Assembly: GCF_019334805.1 (NCBI RefSeq)
Contig: NZ_CP079822.1
Span: 558,001-622,000 of the forward strand
Reading direction: 5' to 3'
Source of the DNA: Rothia mucilaginosa
Lineage (GTDB): Bacteria; Actinomycetota; Actinomycetes; Actinomycetales; Micrococcaceae
DNA: 64,000 bases
The translations under genes were made by a program, and so were the position numbers. Below are positions 1 through 8,532 of the stretch, piece by piece. Position 1 is the first letter of the stretch, and every line of letters starts with the position of its first letter. Below the pieces are notes generated by a model. It was not told the DNA's origin, did not search any database, and saw nothing but the letters and a program-made list of their open reading frames with translations.

Positions 1-1174
1 CCTCTTCCAGGGTGGAGCGGAACGCCTCCACCAGCTGGGTCGGCAACGAACGCACGAAACCCACCGTGTCAGAGAGGGTGTAGCCGATACCGTCCGGGGT
101 CTGAGCCTTACGGACGGTCGGGTCCAGAGTCGCAAACAGGGCGTTCTCCACGAGCACGCCGGCATCGGTCAGACGGTTCAGCAGGGAGGACTTACCCGCG
201 TTCGTGTACCCGGCAATAGCAACCGAAGGCACACGGTTACGGCGACGGTTCAGACGCTTCGTCTCACGCGCCGGCGCCATCGCAGCAATCTCACGCTTAA
301 GCTTCGCCATGCGAGCGCGCAGGCGGCGGCGGTCCATCTCAATCTTGGTTTCACCGGGACCACGCGAACCGATACCCTCACCGGCTGCGGCACGGCCACC
401 CGCCTGACGGGACAGGGACGCACCCCAACCACGCAGACGCGGCAGCATGTACTCCAGCTGAGCCAGCTCAACCTGTGCCTTACCCTCGCGGGACTTAGCG
501 TGCTGAGCGAAAATGTCGAGAATCAGGGCGGTGCGGTCAATGACCTTGACCTTCACGATGTCTTCGAGGGCACGACGCTGAGAGGGAGCCAGTTCGGAGT
601 CGACGATGACGGTGTCGGCGCCGGTCGCCTCCACAATGTCCTTGAGTTCCAGTGCCTTACCGGAGCCGAGGAAGGTGCCGGGGTCCGGCTTGAGGCGGCG
701 CTGAACCAGGCCGTCCAGAACCTCGGAACCTGCGGTTTCAGCCAGTGCCGCGAGCTCACGCAGAGAGTTCTCTGCGTCCTCTACGGTGCCTTCAGTCCAC
801 AAACCAGCCAGCACCACGCGCTCCAGGCGCAGCTGGCGGTACTCGACCTCGGTGACGTCTTCAAGTTCGGTGGAGAGGTTCGCGATACGGCGCAGTGCGC
901 GGCGCTCAGCGAGATCTTCCTGGTCACCGTCATATTCGGAATGCTCGCGCTGAACGTCAGAAATTTCACGCGCGCGAGTATCCAGCACACGGCGGCTATT
1001 GTTGCCGTGAGTGCTGGAAGAATTATCGCTGTGATGCGCGGTACCGGTGGCGTCATACGTCGTGACGGAGGCGGCGGCCTGGGAGCGACCCAGAACGCGG
1101 TCTACGGTGCGGCGTAGCTGCTCATCGCTGGGCAGCTTTTCGGTATCAGATACGGGGGTGTTCTTAGAATTCAT
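1..1174 (-). CDS. hflX: GTPase HflX, C-terminus off the left edge
   Basis: HflX is a ribosome-associated GTPase that splits or rescues stalled ribosomes. Reading leftward from the ATG at 1174 gives an open frame of about 391 codons that runs off the window. The N-terminal HflX domain includes a glycine-rich stretch (PGTFLGSGK) and the family signature GSRGPGETKIE, followed by a basic helical linker. The G domain starts near residue 320 with the P-loop GYTNAGKSS and continues to the switch region (DTVGFVRSLP). The first 70 or so residues are a variable extension. Frame, motifs and length all agree. The G-domain end and the C-terminal domain lie outside the window. Its place beyond dapF and miaA is the usual actinobacterial one. 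Confidence 0.95.
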   Translation of the reverse strand, partial: MNSKNTPVSDTEKLPSDEQLRRTVDRVLGRSQAAASVTTYDATGTAHHSDNSSSTHGNNSRRVLDTRAREISDVQREHSEYDGDQEDLAERRALRRIANLSTELEDVTEVEYRQLRLERVVLAGLWTEGTVEDAENSLRELAALAETAGSEVLDGLVQRRLKPDPGTFLGSGKALELKDIVEATGADTVIVDSELAPSQRRALEDIVKVKVIDRTALILDIFAQHAKSREGKAQVELAQLEYMLPRLRGWGASLSRQAGGRAAAGEGIGSRGPGETKIEMDRRRLRARMAKLKREIAAMAPARETKRLNRRRNRVPSVAIAGYTNAGKSSLLNRLTDAGVLVENALFATLDPTVRKAQTPDGIGYTLSDTVGFVRSLPTQLVEAFRSTLEE

Positions 1175-1304
1175 ACGACTCTAATTCTACCGCCGTTGCC
1201 CGCATCAGGTAGGGGGTTCGGTCGCCTGTGCGCTCAGGGCGTGCAAGCTGCCGACCCGCCCCGCGCATACACTGCCCGTGTGCGGCGGGTTCTTGCCCTA
1301 CCGG

Positions 1305-1310
1305 TACACT
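1305..1310 (+). promoter_or_regulatory. -10 box for a leaderless methyltransferase mRNA
   Basis: The hexamer TACACT ends 7 nt before the ATG at 1318, and no convincing Shine-Dalgarno sequence lies between. This spacing would put the transcription start at or next to the start codon, as in leaderless actinobacterial mRNAs. No clear -35 box was found, so this is an inference. Confidence 0.35.
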
Positions 1311-1317
1311 GGATAGC

Positions 1318-1941
1318 ATGAGCGAGCAGCATTATTTCTCTGAAACCCCCGAGACCGAATTCAAGCCCCGTCCCGTGCAGGTGGAGCTTGCCGGCCGCAA
1401 GGTCACCGTCACCACAGCTAACGGCATTTTCAGCCCCTCCGGTATTGATAAGGGCACCGCTATTTTGCTGCAGGAAGCACCCGACCCGCAGGGTACACGC
1501 ATGCTCGACATCGGCTGCGGTTGGGGCCCCATCACCCTGACTTTGGCGATGCTCGCACCGCAGGCGCAGGTGCACGCGGTGGACGTGAACTCCCGCTCCA
1601 TTAGCCTGACCGAACGCAATGCCGCCGCTCTCGGCCTGTCCAACGTCACCGTGGGAACCCCCGAATCGGTTGACCCCCAACTGCGTTTTGACACCATCTG
1701 GTCAAACCCGCCGATTCGCGTGGGCAAGGAGGTTCTGCACGAAATCCTGCTGACCTGGCTGCCGCGCCTGGCGCCCGGCGGTGACGCCTACCTGGTGGTT
1801 CAGAAGAATCTGGGCTCCGATTCTTTGCAGAAGTGGATGGACGCGCAGCTTGAGGATCTGCACCCCGGCGAGTTTGAGGTGTCGCGCTATGCGACCTCGA
1901 AGGGCTTCCGTATTCTGCGGGTGCACCGCTACGAGGACTAA
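1318..1941 (+). CDS. class I SAM-dependent methyltransferase (RsmC/MTS family)
   Basis: This 207-residue protein is a single methyltransferase-small (MTS) domain. The SAM-binding motif is LDIGCGWGPIT near residue 62, an acidic motif VDVN follows, and the catalytic-type motif NPPIRVGKE is the form used by RsmC/RlmG base methyltransferases acting on guanine N2 of rRNA. RsmC itself has two such domains, so this is the one-domain actinobacterial form and its RNA target is unknown. I chose the ATG at 1318 over an in-frame start at 1228 because homology-like sequence begins there and a -10 box sits 7 nt upstream. It runs convergent to dapF with a shared terminator. Confidence 0.85.
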   Translation: MSEQHYFSETPETEFKPRPVQVELAGRKVTVTTANGIFSPSGIDKGTAILLQEAPDPQGTRMLDIGCGWGPITLTLAMLAPQAQVHAVDVNSRSISLTERNAAALGLSNVTVGTPESVDPQLRFDTIWSNPPIRVGKEVLHEILLTWLPRLAPGGDAYLVVQKNLGSDSLQKWMDAQLEDLHPGEFEVSRYATSKGFRILRVHRYED

Positions 1942-1999
1942 AACCTCTGGTGTTAAATCCTCTAGCGCTAAAACTTCTGGCGCTAAATCCTCCGGCGCT
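1940..1999 (+). repeat. four 15-bp tandem repeats at the methyltransferase stop codon
   Basis: Four degenerate copies of a 15-bp unit (consensus AAAWCYTCTGGCGCT) follow one another from the stop codon. Units alternate AAAAC and AAATC, so the array can also be read as two 30-bp units. One frame over, the array would encode an alternating Lys-Thr-Ser-Gly and Lys-Ser-Ser tail. Confidence 0.8.
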
Positions 2000-2013
2000 C
2001 ATTGCTAAAACAT

Positions 2014-2065
2014 AAAAGCGGCGGGTGTTTTCTGAACGTGTTGTCAGAAAACACCCGCCGCTTTT
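2014..2065. terminator. bidirectional terminator between methyltransferase and dapF
   Basis: A perfect 22-bp stem (2014-2035 with 2044-2065) closes an 8-nt loop. It has A-rich and T-rich ends on both strands and sits between convergent genes, so it should stop transcription from both sides. Confidence 0.9.
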
Positions 2066-2107
2066 GTCGATAAAACCTCTGTTCTAAGACTGCTCTATCC
2101 CAGCAGG

Positions 2108-3043
2108 CTATCGCAGCACGACGGTCGCAACCATCTGCGCCGGACCAGCCAGAACAACATGCTCCAGGTCGTCCGGGCCCAGCACGAAAGTCACCGCGAG
2201 GGTACCGCCGGGCACATGCACCAGCCACTCATCCGGTGCTTCCTCGCCGCCCCAGAAACGGGTCGCCGCAGCCGCCGCACACGCGCCGGTACCGCAGGAC
2301 AGGGTCTCGCCCACGCCGCGTTCGTGCACGCGCATACGGATAGCGCCCACATGCGCGCCGCTCTCAACATCCAGGTCGACCGGCACCACAAACTCAACGT
2401 TCGTACCGTTGACCGGGGCGGGGTTCACCTGAGGCAGGCTGTGCAGGTCCAGACCGTCCAGCTTACCGTCGGAGCCGAGCATCACCACGGTGTGCGGGTT
2501 ACCCATCGAAATGGACAGGCCAGCGCGCGGAGTCTTCAGGCCGCGAGCAGACACCAGGCAGTCCTCGCCACCCTCGCGGGCAGCGTCACCGTGAATGAAG
2601 CTCCACGGACCCATGTCAATCGCGTAGCCCTCTTCGGTGCGCGCCACGGTCTTCACGCCCGCACGGGTACCAATCTTGACGGTCTCGCCCACCTCAAGTT
2701 CAATCAGGCCCTCAGTGCGCAGGTACTCCACGAACGCACGCACACCGTTGCCGCACATTTCAGCGATAGAGCCGTCACCGTTGCGGTAGTCCATGAACCA
2801 GACAGCGTCCGGGTGCTCCTCGAGCAGCTTCTGACCCGCGCGGGAGGCAGTGCTACGGGCAGCACGAATGAAGCCGTCCGCACCAATGCCGAAGTGTCGG
2901 TCGCAGGCGCGGGCTACCAGCTCGGGGGTGAGGGCAATTTCTGCGTTCTCGTCCGTCAGAAAGATGAAGTCGTTACCGGTGCCGTGACCCTTGGTGAGGG
3001 TCAGGCCTGCCAGCTCGCCCCAGATGGAAGGGTTCTCGCTCAT
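2108..3043 (-). CDS. dapF: diaminopimelate epimerase
   Basis: DapF interconverts LL- and meso-diaminopimelate in the lysine and peptidoglycan pathway. The two catalytic cysteines are visible: Cys97 in EMCGNGVRA and Cys250 in SCGTGACAA. The N-terminal GHGTGNDF and the central SMGNPHTV motifs are also typical. At 311 residues it is slightly longer than the E. coli enzyme because of insertions common in actinobacteria. An AAGGA sequence lies upstream of the ATG. dapA and dapB occur in the same window, so several lysine-branch genes are clustered here. Confidence 0.97.
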   Translation of the reverse strand: MSENPSIWGELAGLTLTKGHGTGNDFIFLTDENAEIALTPELVARACDRHFGIGADGFIRAARSTASRAGQKLLEEHPDAVWFMDYRNGDGSIAEMCGNGVRAFVEYLRTEGLIELEVGETVKIGTRAGVKTVARTEEGYAIDMGPWSFIHGDAAREGGEDCLVSARGLKTPRAGLSISMGNPHTVVMLGSDGKLDGLDLHSLPQVNPAPVNGTNVEFVVPVDLDVESGAHVGAIRMRVHERGVGETLSCGTGACAAAAATRFWGGEEAPDEWLVHVPGGTLAVTFVLGPDDLEHVVLAGPAQMVATVVLR

Positions 3044-3204
3044 ATGCTGTCCTTAAGGTTGGTGACCTGTCCGTTTATGATTTTACCGCGCCAGATGGTG
3101 AACCAGGCATTCTTCCTCGGAAATACTTCTGCGGCTCCCGGTTCACTTGATGAGTTCGTCAAGATTACCGAAAGCCGCAGAAATAGGCGGGATACTTTAC
3201 CGGT

Positions 3205-4353
3205 TTATGAAGATGCCGCTACGGTGTCTGTGGGACGATCGCGACGAATGCGCAGAAGCTTGCGATCCTTCAAAGCCAACGCAGGTTTCTCAACATACAG
3301 CCAAGACAGCCACGCCAGACCAACGGTGATAGCAAAAGTGATGATGGCGTTCAGAACCCAGCCCAGCGATGCACTACCGAAAATTGTCAACAGAATCTGC
3401 ACCGGGAATGCATAGATGTACACGCCGTAAGAAATATCGTTATGTCGGCACAGGTCGGTCTTAATCGCAGCGCTGAGAGCCAGGATTCCGTAAGCCACGG
3501 GCAGGTGCATGTACTGGGCAATACCAGGTGCAAACCATTGCAGAGCAAATCCTAGAATCGTGACCGCAATAGCCACAGTAGCGTTATAGCGAATACGCTT
3601 ACCCCACATGTAGAGAATGACACCTGCGAAAAAGTAAGGATGCAGGCGAAGAATATGCTCTACAAAACGATTAGGTTCACGCCCCATCAGTTCAAAAATC
3701 TGGTGCCCGAAAAATAGCCCAGCATAGATGACAGGAACCAACCATTTTGCGTTCTTACGAATAAACCCAATGTAGAAAATCGGGATAAGTGCTAGGTAGG
3801 CGAGGAATTCAAAACCCAGGGTCCAAGCTGACCCATTCCATGCGTGGGTGAAAGGGATGCCAATGGGACCACCAAAAAGGGGGTATTGCAGATTGAAAAG
3901 GTCAAAATTGCGCGCGATGTATCCGCCTGCACCTTTCAGTGAATAGGGCTCTGCCGTGTGTCCGGTGGCTACAGCAATCGGTGCACACAGGAAGACAACA
4001 AACAGGATAGATACCCAGTAGCCGGGGAAAATTCTTAGGGCACGACGCTTAACATAGCCGGAGATAGTACCCCGTTGCGCGCTATGAGCAATCAGGAATC
4101 CTGAGATGCAAAAGAACATGTTCACAGCCCATTCACCCAAAGTGCCGATATGTTCGGGAACAGGAATTCCGAGAATTCCAGCGTTAAAACCGACAAGAGG
4201 GGCAGCATGGGCCACGATAACTAACGAGGCCAATGAGAGGCGAAGAAAGTTCAGTGAATTCGTTCCGCCCAGAATGGCATCGTAGAGGGAACGCGGAGTG
4301 GATTCTGCCGCAGACAGAGTGGCAGAATTTTTCGTATGTGATGTGAGTGACAT
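3205..4353 (-). CDS. membrane acyltransferase, acyltransferase-3 family
   Basis: This is a 382-residue polytopic protein of the acyltransferase-3 (OafA/YrhL) family, which transfers acyl groups to cell-surface sugars. The N-terminus carries NFLRLSLASLVIVAHAAPL with the conserved histidine, then FFCISGFLIAHS and RRALRIFPGYW, the usual family order, followed by about ten hydrophobic segments. It has no SGNH domain. GAGGAAAT precedes the ATG at 4353. The gene is visibly richer in A+T than its neighbours (about 45% GC in one 60-base line I counted) and sits between miaA and dapF, which are normally near each other. It is likely an acquired gene; the substrate is unknown. Confidence 0.85.
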   Translation of the reverse strand: MSLTSHTKNSATLSAAESTPRSLYDAILGGTNSLNFLRLSLASLVIVAHAAPLVGFNAGILGIPVPEHIGTLGEWAVNMFFCISGFLIAHSAQRGTISGYVKRRALRIFPGYWVSILFVVFLCAPIAVATGHTAEPYSLKGAGGYIARNFDLFNLQYPLFGGPIGIPFTHAWNGSAWTLGFEFLAYLALIPIFYIGFIRKNAKWLVPVIYAGLFFGHQIFELMGREPNRFVEHILRLHPYFFAGVILYMWGKRIRYNATVAIAVTILGFALQWFAPGIAQYMHLPVAYGILALSAAIKTDLCRHNDISYGVYIYAFPVQILLTIFGSASLGWVLNAIITFAITVGLAWLSWLYVEKPALALKDRKLLRIRRDRPTDTVAASS

Positions 4354-4425
4354 ATTTCCTCTATAATTGAGTTCAATATGTCCCTAGAGTAACCTCAATT
4401 TCCCAGCTTTAGTACGTCCATTTGC

Positions 4426-5340
4426 TTATTTTTGCAAAATTGTAGCCAACGCCTCATCTGCAAGGGTGGGTGAGAGCGCATCCAGCCAGTGCACGCGCGG
4501 ATCCGCGCGGAACCAGGTCAGCTGGCGGCGCGCAAACTGGCGGGTCGCAATGGTCGTATCCTCAATCGCCTGCTCCACGCTGTAGTCCGCATCCTCAAGA
4601 GCGCGAGCGAACTGCGCGTAACCAATCGCGCGGGAGGCGGTCTTACCTTCCTGTAGCCCCTGCTCGTTCAGGGCGCGAACCTCATCGAGCAGACCCTGCT
4701 CGTGCATCAGCTCCACGCGGCGGTGCAGACGCTCGTGCAGCAGGGCACGGTCCATATCCAAACCAATCTGAATACTCTCGGTCACGTACTCGCGCACCGG
4801 CATGAACGCCGAGAACGGGCGGCCCGTCACCTCGAATACCTCCAGGGCTCGAATAATGCGGCGCTCATCCTTCACCCGCGCAGCCGACTCCGGGTCGACC
4901 TCCGCCAGGCGGGCGTGTAGAACACCAATACCCTCGGTACGCGCCTGCTCCTCCAGGCGCTCACGCACCCGCGCATCCGTGCCGGGAAACTCCAACTTAT
5001 CCAGGACGGCACGCACATACAGACCGGAACCACCCACCAGAATCGGGTAGCGGCCGCGGGCGCGAATCCGCTCGATCAGCTCGCGGCTGCGCTCCTGAAA
5101 CTCCGCTACGGAGGCCTCGTCCCGCACGTCCATGATGTCCAGCAGGTGGTGCGGAACACCGCGCATCTCCTCCGCCGTGATTTTTGCGGTGCCGATATCC
5201 ATGCCCCGGTAGAACTGCATAGAATCAGCGTTAATGCACTCACCGTTCAGACGCAGAGCCAGCTCAATGGCGAGCGCGCTCTTACCGGTGCCGGTCGGGC
5301 CCACAATAGCGATAACGGGCAGGGTTTCGGAGATAGTCAT
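4426..5340 (-). CDS. miaA: tRNA dimethylallyltransferase
   Basis: MiaA adds a dimethylallyl group to N6 of A37 in tRNAs that read UNN codons. With the ATG at 5340 the protein has 304 residues. The P-loop GPTGTGKSA lies at residues 14-22, followed by [17 protein letters not shown], the substrate-binding signature DSxQxY, and later RRIIRALEV and [11 protein letters not shown]. An in-frame upstream start at 5409 would add a low-complexity Gly/Arg segment with no family similarity, so I rejected it. The gene follows miaB by 84 bp; the two enzymes act in sequence on the same base. Confidence 0.95.
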   Translation of the reverse strand: MTISETLPVIAIVGPTGTGKSALAIELALRLNGECINADSMQFYRGMDIGTAKITAEEMRGVPHHLLDIMDVRDEASVAEFQERSRELIERIRARGRYPILVGGSGLYVRAVLDKLEFPGTDARVRERLEEQARTEGIGVLHARLAEVDPESAARVKDERRIIRALEVFEVTGRPFSAFMPVREYVTESIQIGLDMDRALLHERLHRRVELMHEQGLLDEVRALNEQGLQEGKTASRAIGYAQFARALEDADYSVEQAIEDTTIATRQFARRQLTWFRADPRVHWLDALSPTLADEALATILQK

Positions 5341-5424
5341 GCGCCCCATTCTACCGGTTCCCCCACCCCCACTTGCGGTGGCGGCAAGAGCCCGAAGAAC
5401 AGAGCGCATGATTCGTTATAGGTT

Positions 5425-6939
5425 TTAGGGGCGCAGACCGATGGTCGGCATGCCCAGACCCACCGGCCCACCGGGCACCTGGGTGGTGCCGGTACCGCAA
5501 GAGTCAGCCTGGGAGCGGTCCCACGCGTCACCGGCACGGGTGCGGCGCAGCTGATACTGCTCGGCGGTCGGGTCAGAAATCAGGTGGAAGGAACCAGCCT
5601 CGGTAATCGGCACGGTGACCATGTCGCCGGGGCGGGGAGTCTCGCAACCCTCGGGTACCGAGAAATGCACGAGGCGCTGGTCCGGGCCGCGACCGGAGAG
5701 GCGGTGAGTCTGGTCAGCCTTACGACCTGCCTCCGCAACGACCATCAGCTCAACGGTCTTACCGAGCTGCTTGCGGTTCTCCTCACCGGCGATGCGGTCC
5801 TGCAGGGCAATCAGACGCTCGTAGCGTTCCTGCACGACCTCCTTCGGGATCTGGTTCTCCATGGTCGCCGCGGGGGTGCCGGGGCGGATCGAGTACTGGA
5901 AGGTGAACGCGGAGGAGAAACGAGCCTGCTCCACAACCTTCAGGGTGTCCTGGAAGTCCTCTTCAGTCTCGCCGGGGAAGCCCACAATGATGTCGGTGGT
6001 AATCACGGCGTTCGGGATGCGCTCGCGCACCTTGTCCAGAATGTTCAGGAACTTCTTGGAGCGGTAGGAGCGGCGCATATCCTTGAGCACCTTGTCGGAG
6101 CCGGACTGCAGCGGCATGTGCAGCACGGGCATGACGTTCGGAGTTTCCGCCATTGCGTCAATCACGTCGTCGGTGAACATTGCCGGGTGCGGGGAGGTGA
6201 AGCGCACACGTTCCAGGCCTTCAATCTCACCGCAGGCGCGCAGCAGCTTGGAGAACGCCTGTCGGTCGCCGAACTCCACGCCGTAGGAGTTCACGTTCTG
6301 GCCGAGCAGGGTCACCTCAATAGCGCCGTCATCGACCAGCGCCTGAACCTCGGCGAGGATGTCGCCGGGGCGGCGGTCCTTCTCCTTACCGCGCAGGGAC
6401 GGCACGATGCAGAAGGTGCAGGTGTTGTTACAGCCCACGGAGATGGACACCCAGCCGGAGTACACGTGGTCACGCTTAGTGGGCAGGGTGGAGGGGAAAA
6501 CTTCGAGGGATTCGAGCAGTTCTGCCTGCGCCTCGTGGTTGTGGCGGGCACGCTCCAGCAACGCCGGCAGGGAACCAATGTTGTGGGTACCGAACACGAC
6601 GTCAACCCAGGGCGCCTTCTCAATGATGGCGTCCTGGTCCTTCTGCGCCAGGCAGCCGCCCACAGCGATCTGCATGCCCTTGTGGCTGCGCTTGACCGGT
6701 GCGAGCTGGCCGAGGTGACCGTAGAGTCGGTTGGATGCGTTTTCGCGGACCGCACAGGTGTTAAAAACCACCAGGTCGGGCTGGGTGCCTTCCTCAGCGC
6801 GAACGTAGCCGTTAGCCTCCAGCAGGCCGGACATTCGTTCGGAGTCGTGCACGTTCATCTGGCAGCCGAAAGTGCGCACTTCGTAGGTGCGGGGGCTGGT
6901 TTCGGGGGTCTGGGCGGAATCGCTGAGGGTCGAAGTCAT
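5425..6939 (-). CDS. miaB: tRNA-2-methylthio-N6-dimethylallyladenosine synthase
   Basis: MiaB is a radical-SAM methylthiotransferase that turns i6A37 into ms2i6A37. The auxiliary-cluster cysteines are Cys26, Cys62 and Cys96. The radical-SAM cluster motif CNNTCTFC gives Cys170, Cys174 and Cys177. A TRAM domain occupies roughly residues 390-455, and a short variable tail follows. Its length of 504 is typical for actinobacteria. The ATG at 6939 is preceded at 7 nt by a TACCCT -10-like hexamer, suggesting leaderless transcription. It is divergent from the kinase-like gene. Confidence 0.97.
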   Translation of the reverse strand: MTSTLSDSAQTPETSPRTYEVRTFGCQMNVHDSERMSGLLEANGYVRAEEGTQPDLVVFNTCAVRENASNRLYGHLGQLAPVKRSHKGMQIAVGGCLAQKDQDAIIEKAPWVDVVFGTHNIGSLPALLERARHNHEAQAELLESLEVFPSTLPTKRDHVYSGWVSISVGCNNTCTFCIVPSLRGKEKDRRPGDILAEVQALVDDGAIEVTLLGQNVNSYGVEFGDRQAFSKLLRACGEIEGLERVRFTSPHPAMFTDDVIDAMAETPNVMPVLHMPLQSGSDKVLKDMRRSYRSKKFLNILDKVRERIPNAVITTDIIVGFPGETEEDFQDTLKVVEQARFSSAFTFQYSIRPGTPAATMENQIPKEVVQERYERLIALQDRIAGEENRKQLGKTVELMVVAEAGRKADQTHRLSGRGPDQRLVHFSVPEGCETPRPGDMVTVPITEAGSFHLISDPTAEQYQLRRTRAGDAWDRSQADSCGTGTTQVPGGPVGLGMPTIGLRP

Positions 6940-6946
6940 GCCCTAT

Positions 6947-6952
6947 AGGGTA
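6947..6952 (-). promoter_or_regulatory. -10 box for leaderless miaB mRNA
   Basis: TACCCT on the minus strand lies 7 nt before the miaB ATG. It is nearly back-to-back with the -10-like box of the divergent kinase-like gene at 6963-6968, so the two promoters would overlap. No clear -35 was seen. Confidence 0.35.
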
Positions 6953-6962
6953 TCCGATGGGG

Positions 6963-6968
6963 GATAAT
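6963..6968 (+). promoter_or_regulatory. -10 box for the kinase-like gene
   Basis: GATAAT lies 6 nt before the ATG at 6975. This supports that ATG over the earlier in-frame ATG at 6957 and suggests a leaderless mRNA. Confidence 0.35.
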
Positions 6969-6974
6969 GGCTCT

Positions 6975-8357
6975 ATGCAGGTTTCCCTTAGTAGTAACTT
7001 TCCGGCTCTGTCACCGAACGATTCTTCCGCCCCCGCCCCTGACGGGGAGCTTCTGAGCACCCTCATTGAGGAGGCGATTGCCGCCTACTCTCCCGTGCCG
7101 CCTCAGGCGAGCGCTGATTCTGCCTCGATGCGTCAGACCCTGATGCAGCTGCTCAGCTGGGCGCATTCTTTGGAGCAGGTAGCTGCCCGTGCGGTTGAGC
7201 GCGTGCAGATTCTGGGCACCGGCATGCGTTCCGTTGTGGTGCGTGTCGTGTATGAGCCTGCCGCCGAGTCTGCACAGTCTTTCGAGTCTACACAGTCTTT
7301 GCCGACCTCGATTATTGTGAAGCGTTACCGCCGTAAGGATTCGACGGTGAACGCGGGCGGTTTCGGGTACCTGCGTGAGCGCTACGGTTTGGAGGCGCTG
7401 AACCGGCAGGTTCCGGGTCTGTTCCCGCAGCTCTACGGCGCGGATCCTGAGCTGCGCGTGCTGGCGCTGGAAGATGTGAGCGCCGGAACCGTTGAGGGCG
7501 AGCAGTATTCGGTCGCCCACGCCCTACTGGAAGGCACCGAACAGCAGGCGCTGGATGCGCTGAACTACTACATTGAGGCGTACCGTTCCCTTGCCGCCAG
7601 CGGCATTATGGGTGAGACGGTGGAGGATTACCGCCTGAACCTGGCGCGTGCCGACCGCAAGGCACAGTTCCCGGGCGCTATTGCCTCGCCGGGTTTGGCT
7701 GAGCGCGGTTTGAAGAAGCTGTACGGTGTGGCTGATGAGGCGCGCACCCCCGAGCACGATGCTGCCAGCCCGGATTCCAGCTCTGCCGAACATGGGGACG
7801 CACCCGTTCTTCCCGCCGCCGTTGAGGAGCTGTCCTTCCGTTTCCACCGCGTTCTGCAGCCTTTCTTTACCAAGCGTCCGCCGGTACCCGAGCAGTTCAA
7901 GCTCAACCGCGGCAGGGTATATATGCTCTCTTCGGGCGATTTTTCGCCGCAGAACGTGCTAATCGGTTCGGCAGACGGCGCGCAGGTGCGCATGGTCGAT
8001 GCGGAGGGCACCTGCCTGCACCACCGCGGCTTCCCGTTCGTTGAGGCGATGCTGGGCTTCCCCTCCTCACCGGAGTACCCGCGCTACCGGGTGGACCGCA
8101 AGAAGGCGCTGCCGGCGCTGTACTCTGCACTGTTCGAGGACGCCCCGCTGGATGAGCACCTGGCGGAGGATTTGGCGGTGTGCACGGCGGTGACCGTGTG
8201 CGCCCTGTTGGAGCTGTACTCTTCTTCGGCGCGTTCCGATCTGTTGCCTCGTATTAGCCGTGAGGGTGCGCAGCTGATGCGCCTGCTGCTGGAGATTGCC
8301 GGCTCTCAGGATGCAACCCTCGCCGAATTCGCGAACCGTCTGGGTGCCGCTGAATAA
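6975..8357 (+). CDS. APH/protein-kinase-fold phosphotransferase, substrate unknown
   Basis: This is a 460-residue soluble protein with a kinase-like fold of the aminoglycoside/choline phosphotransferase type. An ATP-lobe lysine candidate lies in TSIIVKRYRR. A catalytic loop GDFSPQNVLI near residue 322 replaces the usual HGDxxxxN, and a metal-binding segment RMVDAEG follows near residue 340. There is no signal peptide or membrane segment. The protein reads as a divergent actinobacterial member, and the changed catalytic-loop histidine leaves activity uncertain. It is divergent from miaB and convergent with recX. I cannot name a substrate. Confidence 0.6.
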   Translation: MQVSLSSNFPALSPNDSSAPAPDGELLSTLIEEAIAAYSPVPPQASADSASMRQTLMQLLSWAHSLEQVAARAVERVQILGTGMRSVVVRVVYEPAAESAQSFESTQSLPTSIIVKRYRRKDSTVNAGGFGYLRERYGLEALNRQVPGLFPQLYGADPELRVLALEDVSAGTVEGEQYSVAHALLEGTEQQALDALNYYIEAYRSLAASGIMGETVEDYRLNLARADRKAQFPGAIASPGLAERGLKKLYGVADEARTPEHDAASPDSSSAEHGDAPVLPAAVEELSFRFHRVLQPFFTKRPPVPEQFKLNRGRVYMLSSGDFSPQNVLIGSADGAQVRMVDAEGTCLHHRGFPFVEAMLGFPSSPEYPRYRVDRKKALPALYSALFEDAPLDEHLAEDLAVCTAVTVCALLELYSSSARSDLLPRISREGAQLMRLLLEIAGSQDATLAEFANRLGAAE

Positions 8358-8417
8358 GCAGCAGAGTAAACAGCGGATATAGCCTTCGACAAGGCGTTTG
8401 ATAAAGCTCAAAAGCGT

Positions 8418-8462
8418 AAGGGTGAACCCGCCACAGAGTGTGTCTGTAGCGGGCTCACCCTT
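8418..8462. terminator. bidirectional terminator between kinase-like gene and recX
   Basis: A 14-bp stem with one mismatch (8418-8431 with 8449-8462) lies between convergent genes and ends in TTTAT on the plus strand. Confidence 0.8.
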
Positions 8463-8532
8463 TATAGTGCCTATTTTTACAGTCACCCCGGCATGGATCT
8501 ATCCGTGCGTGCGGACCGCTTTTATTCGCCCT

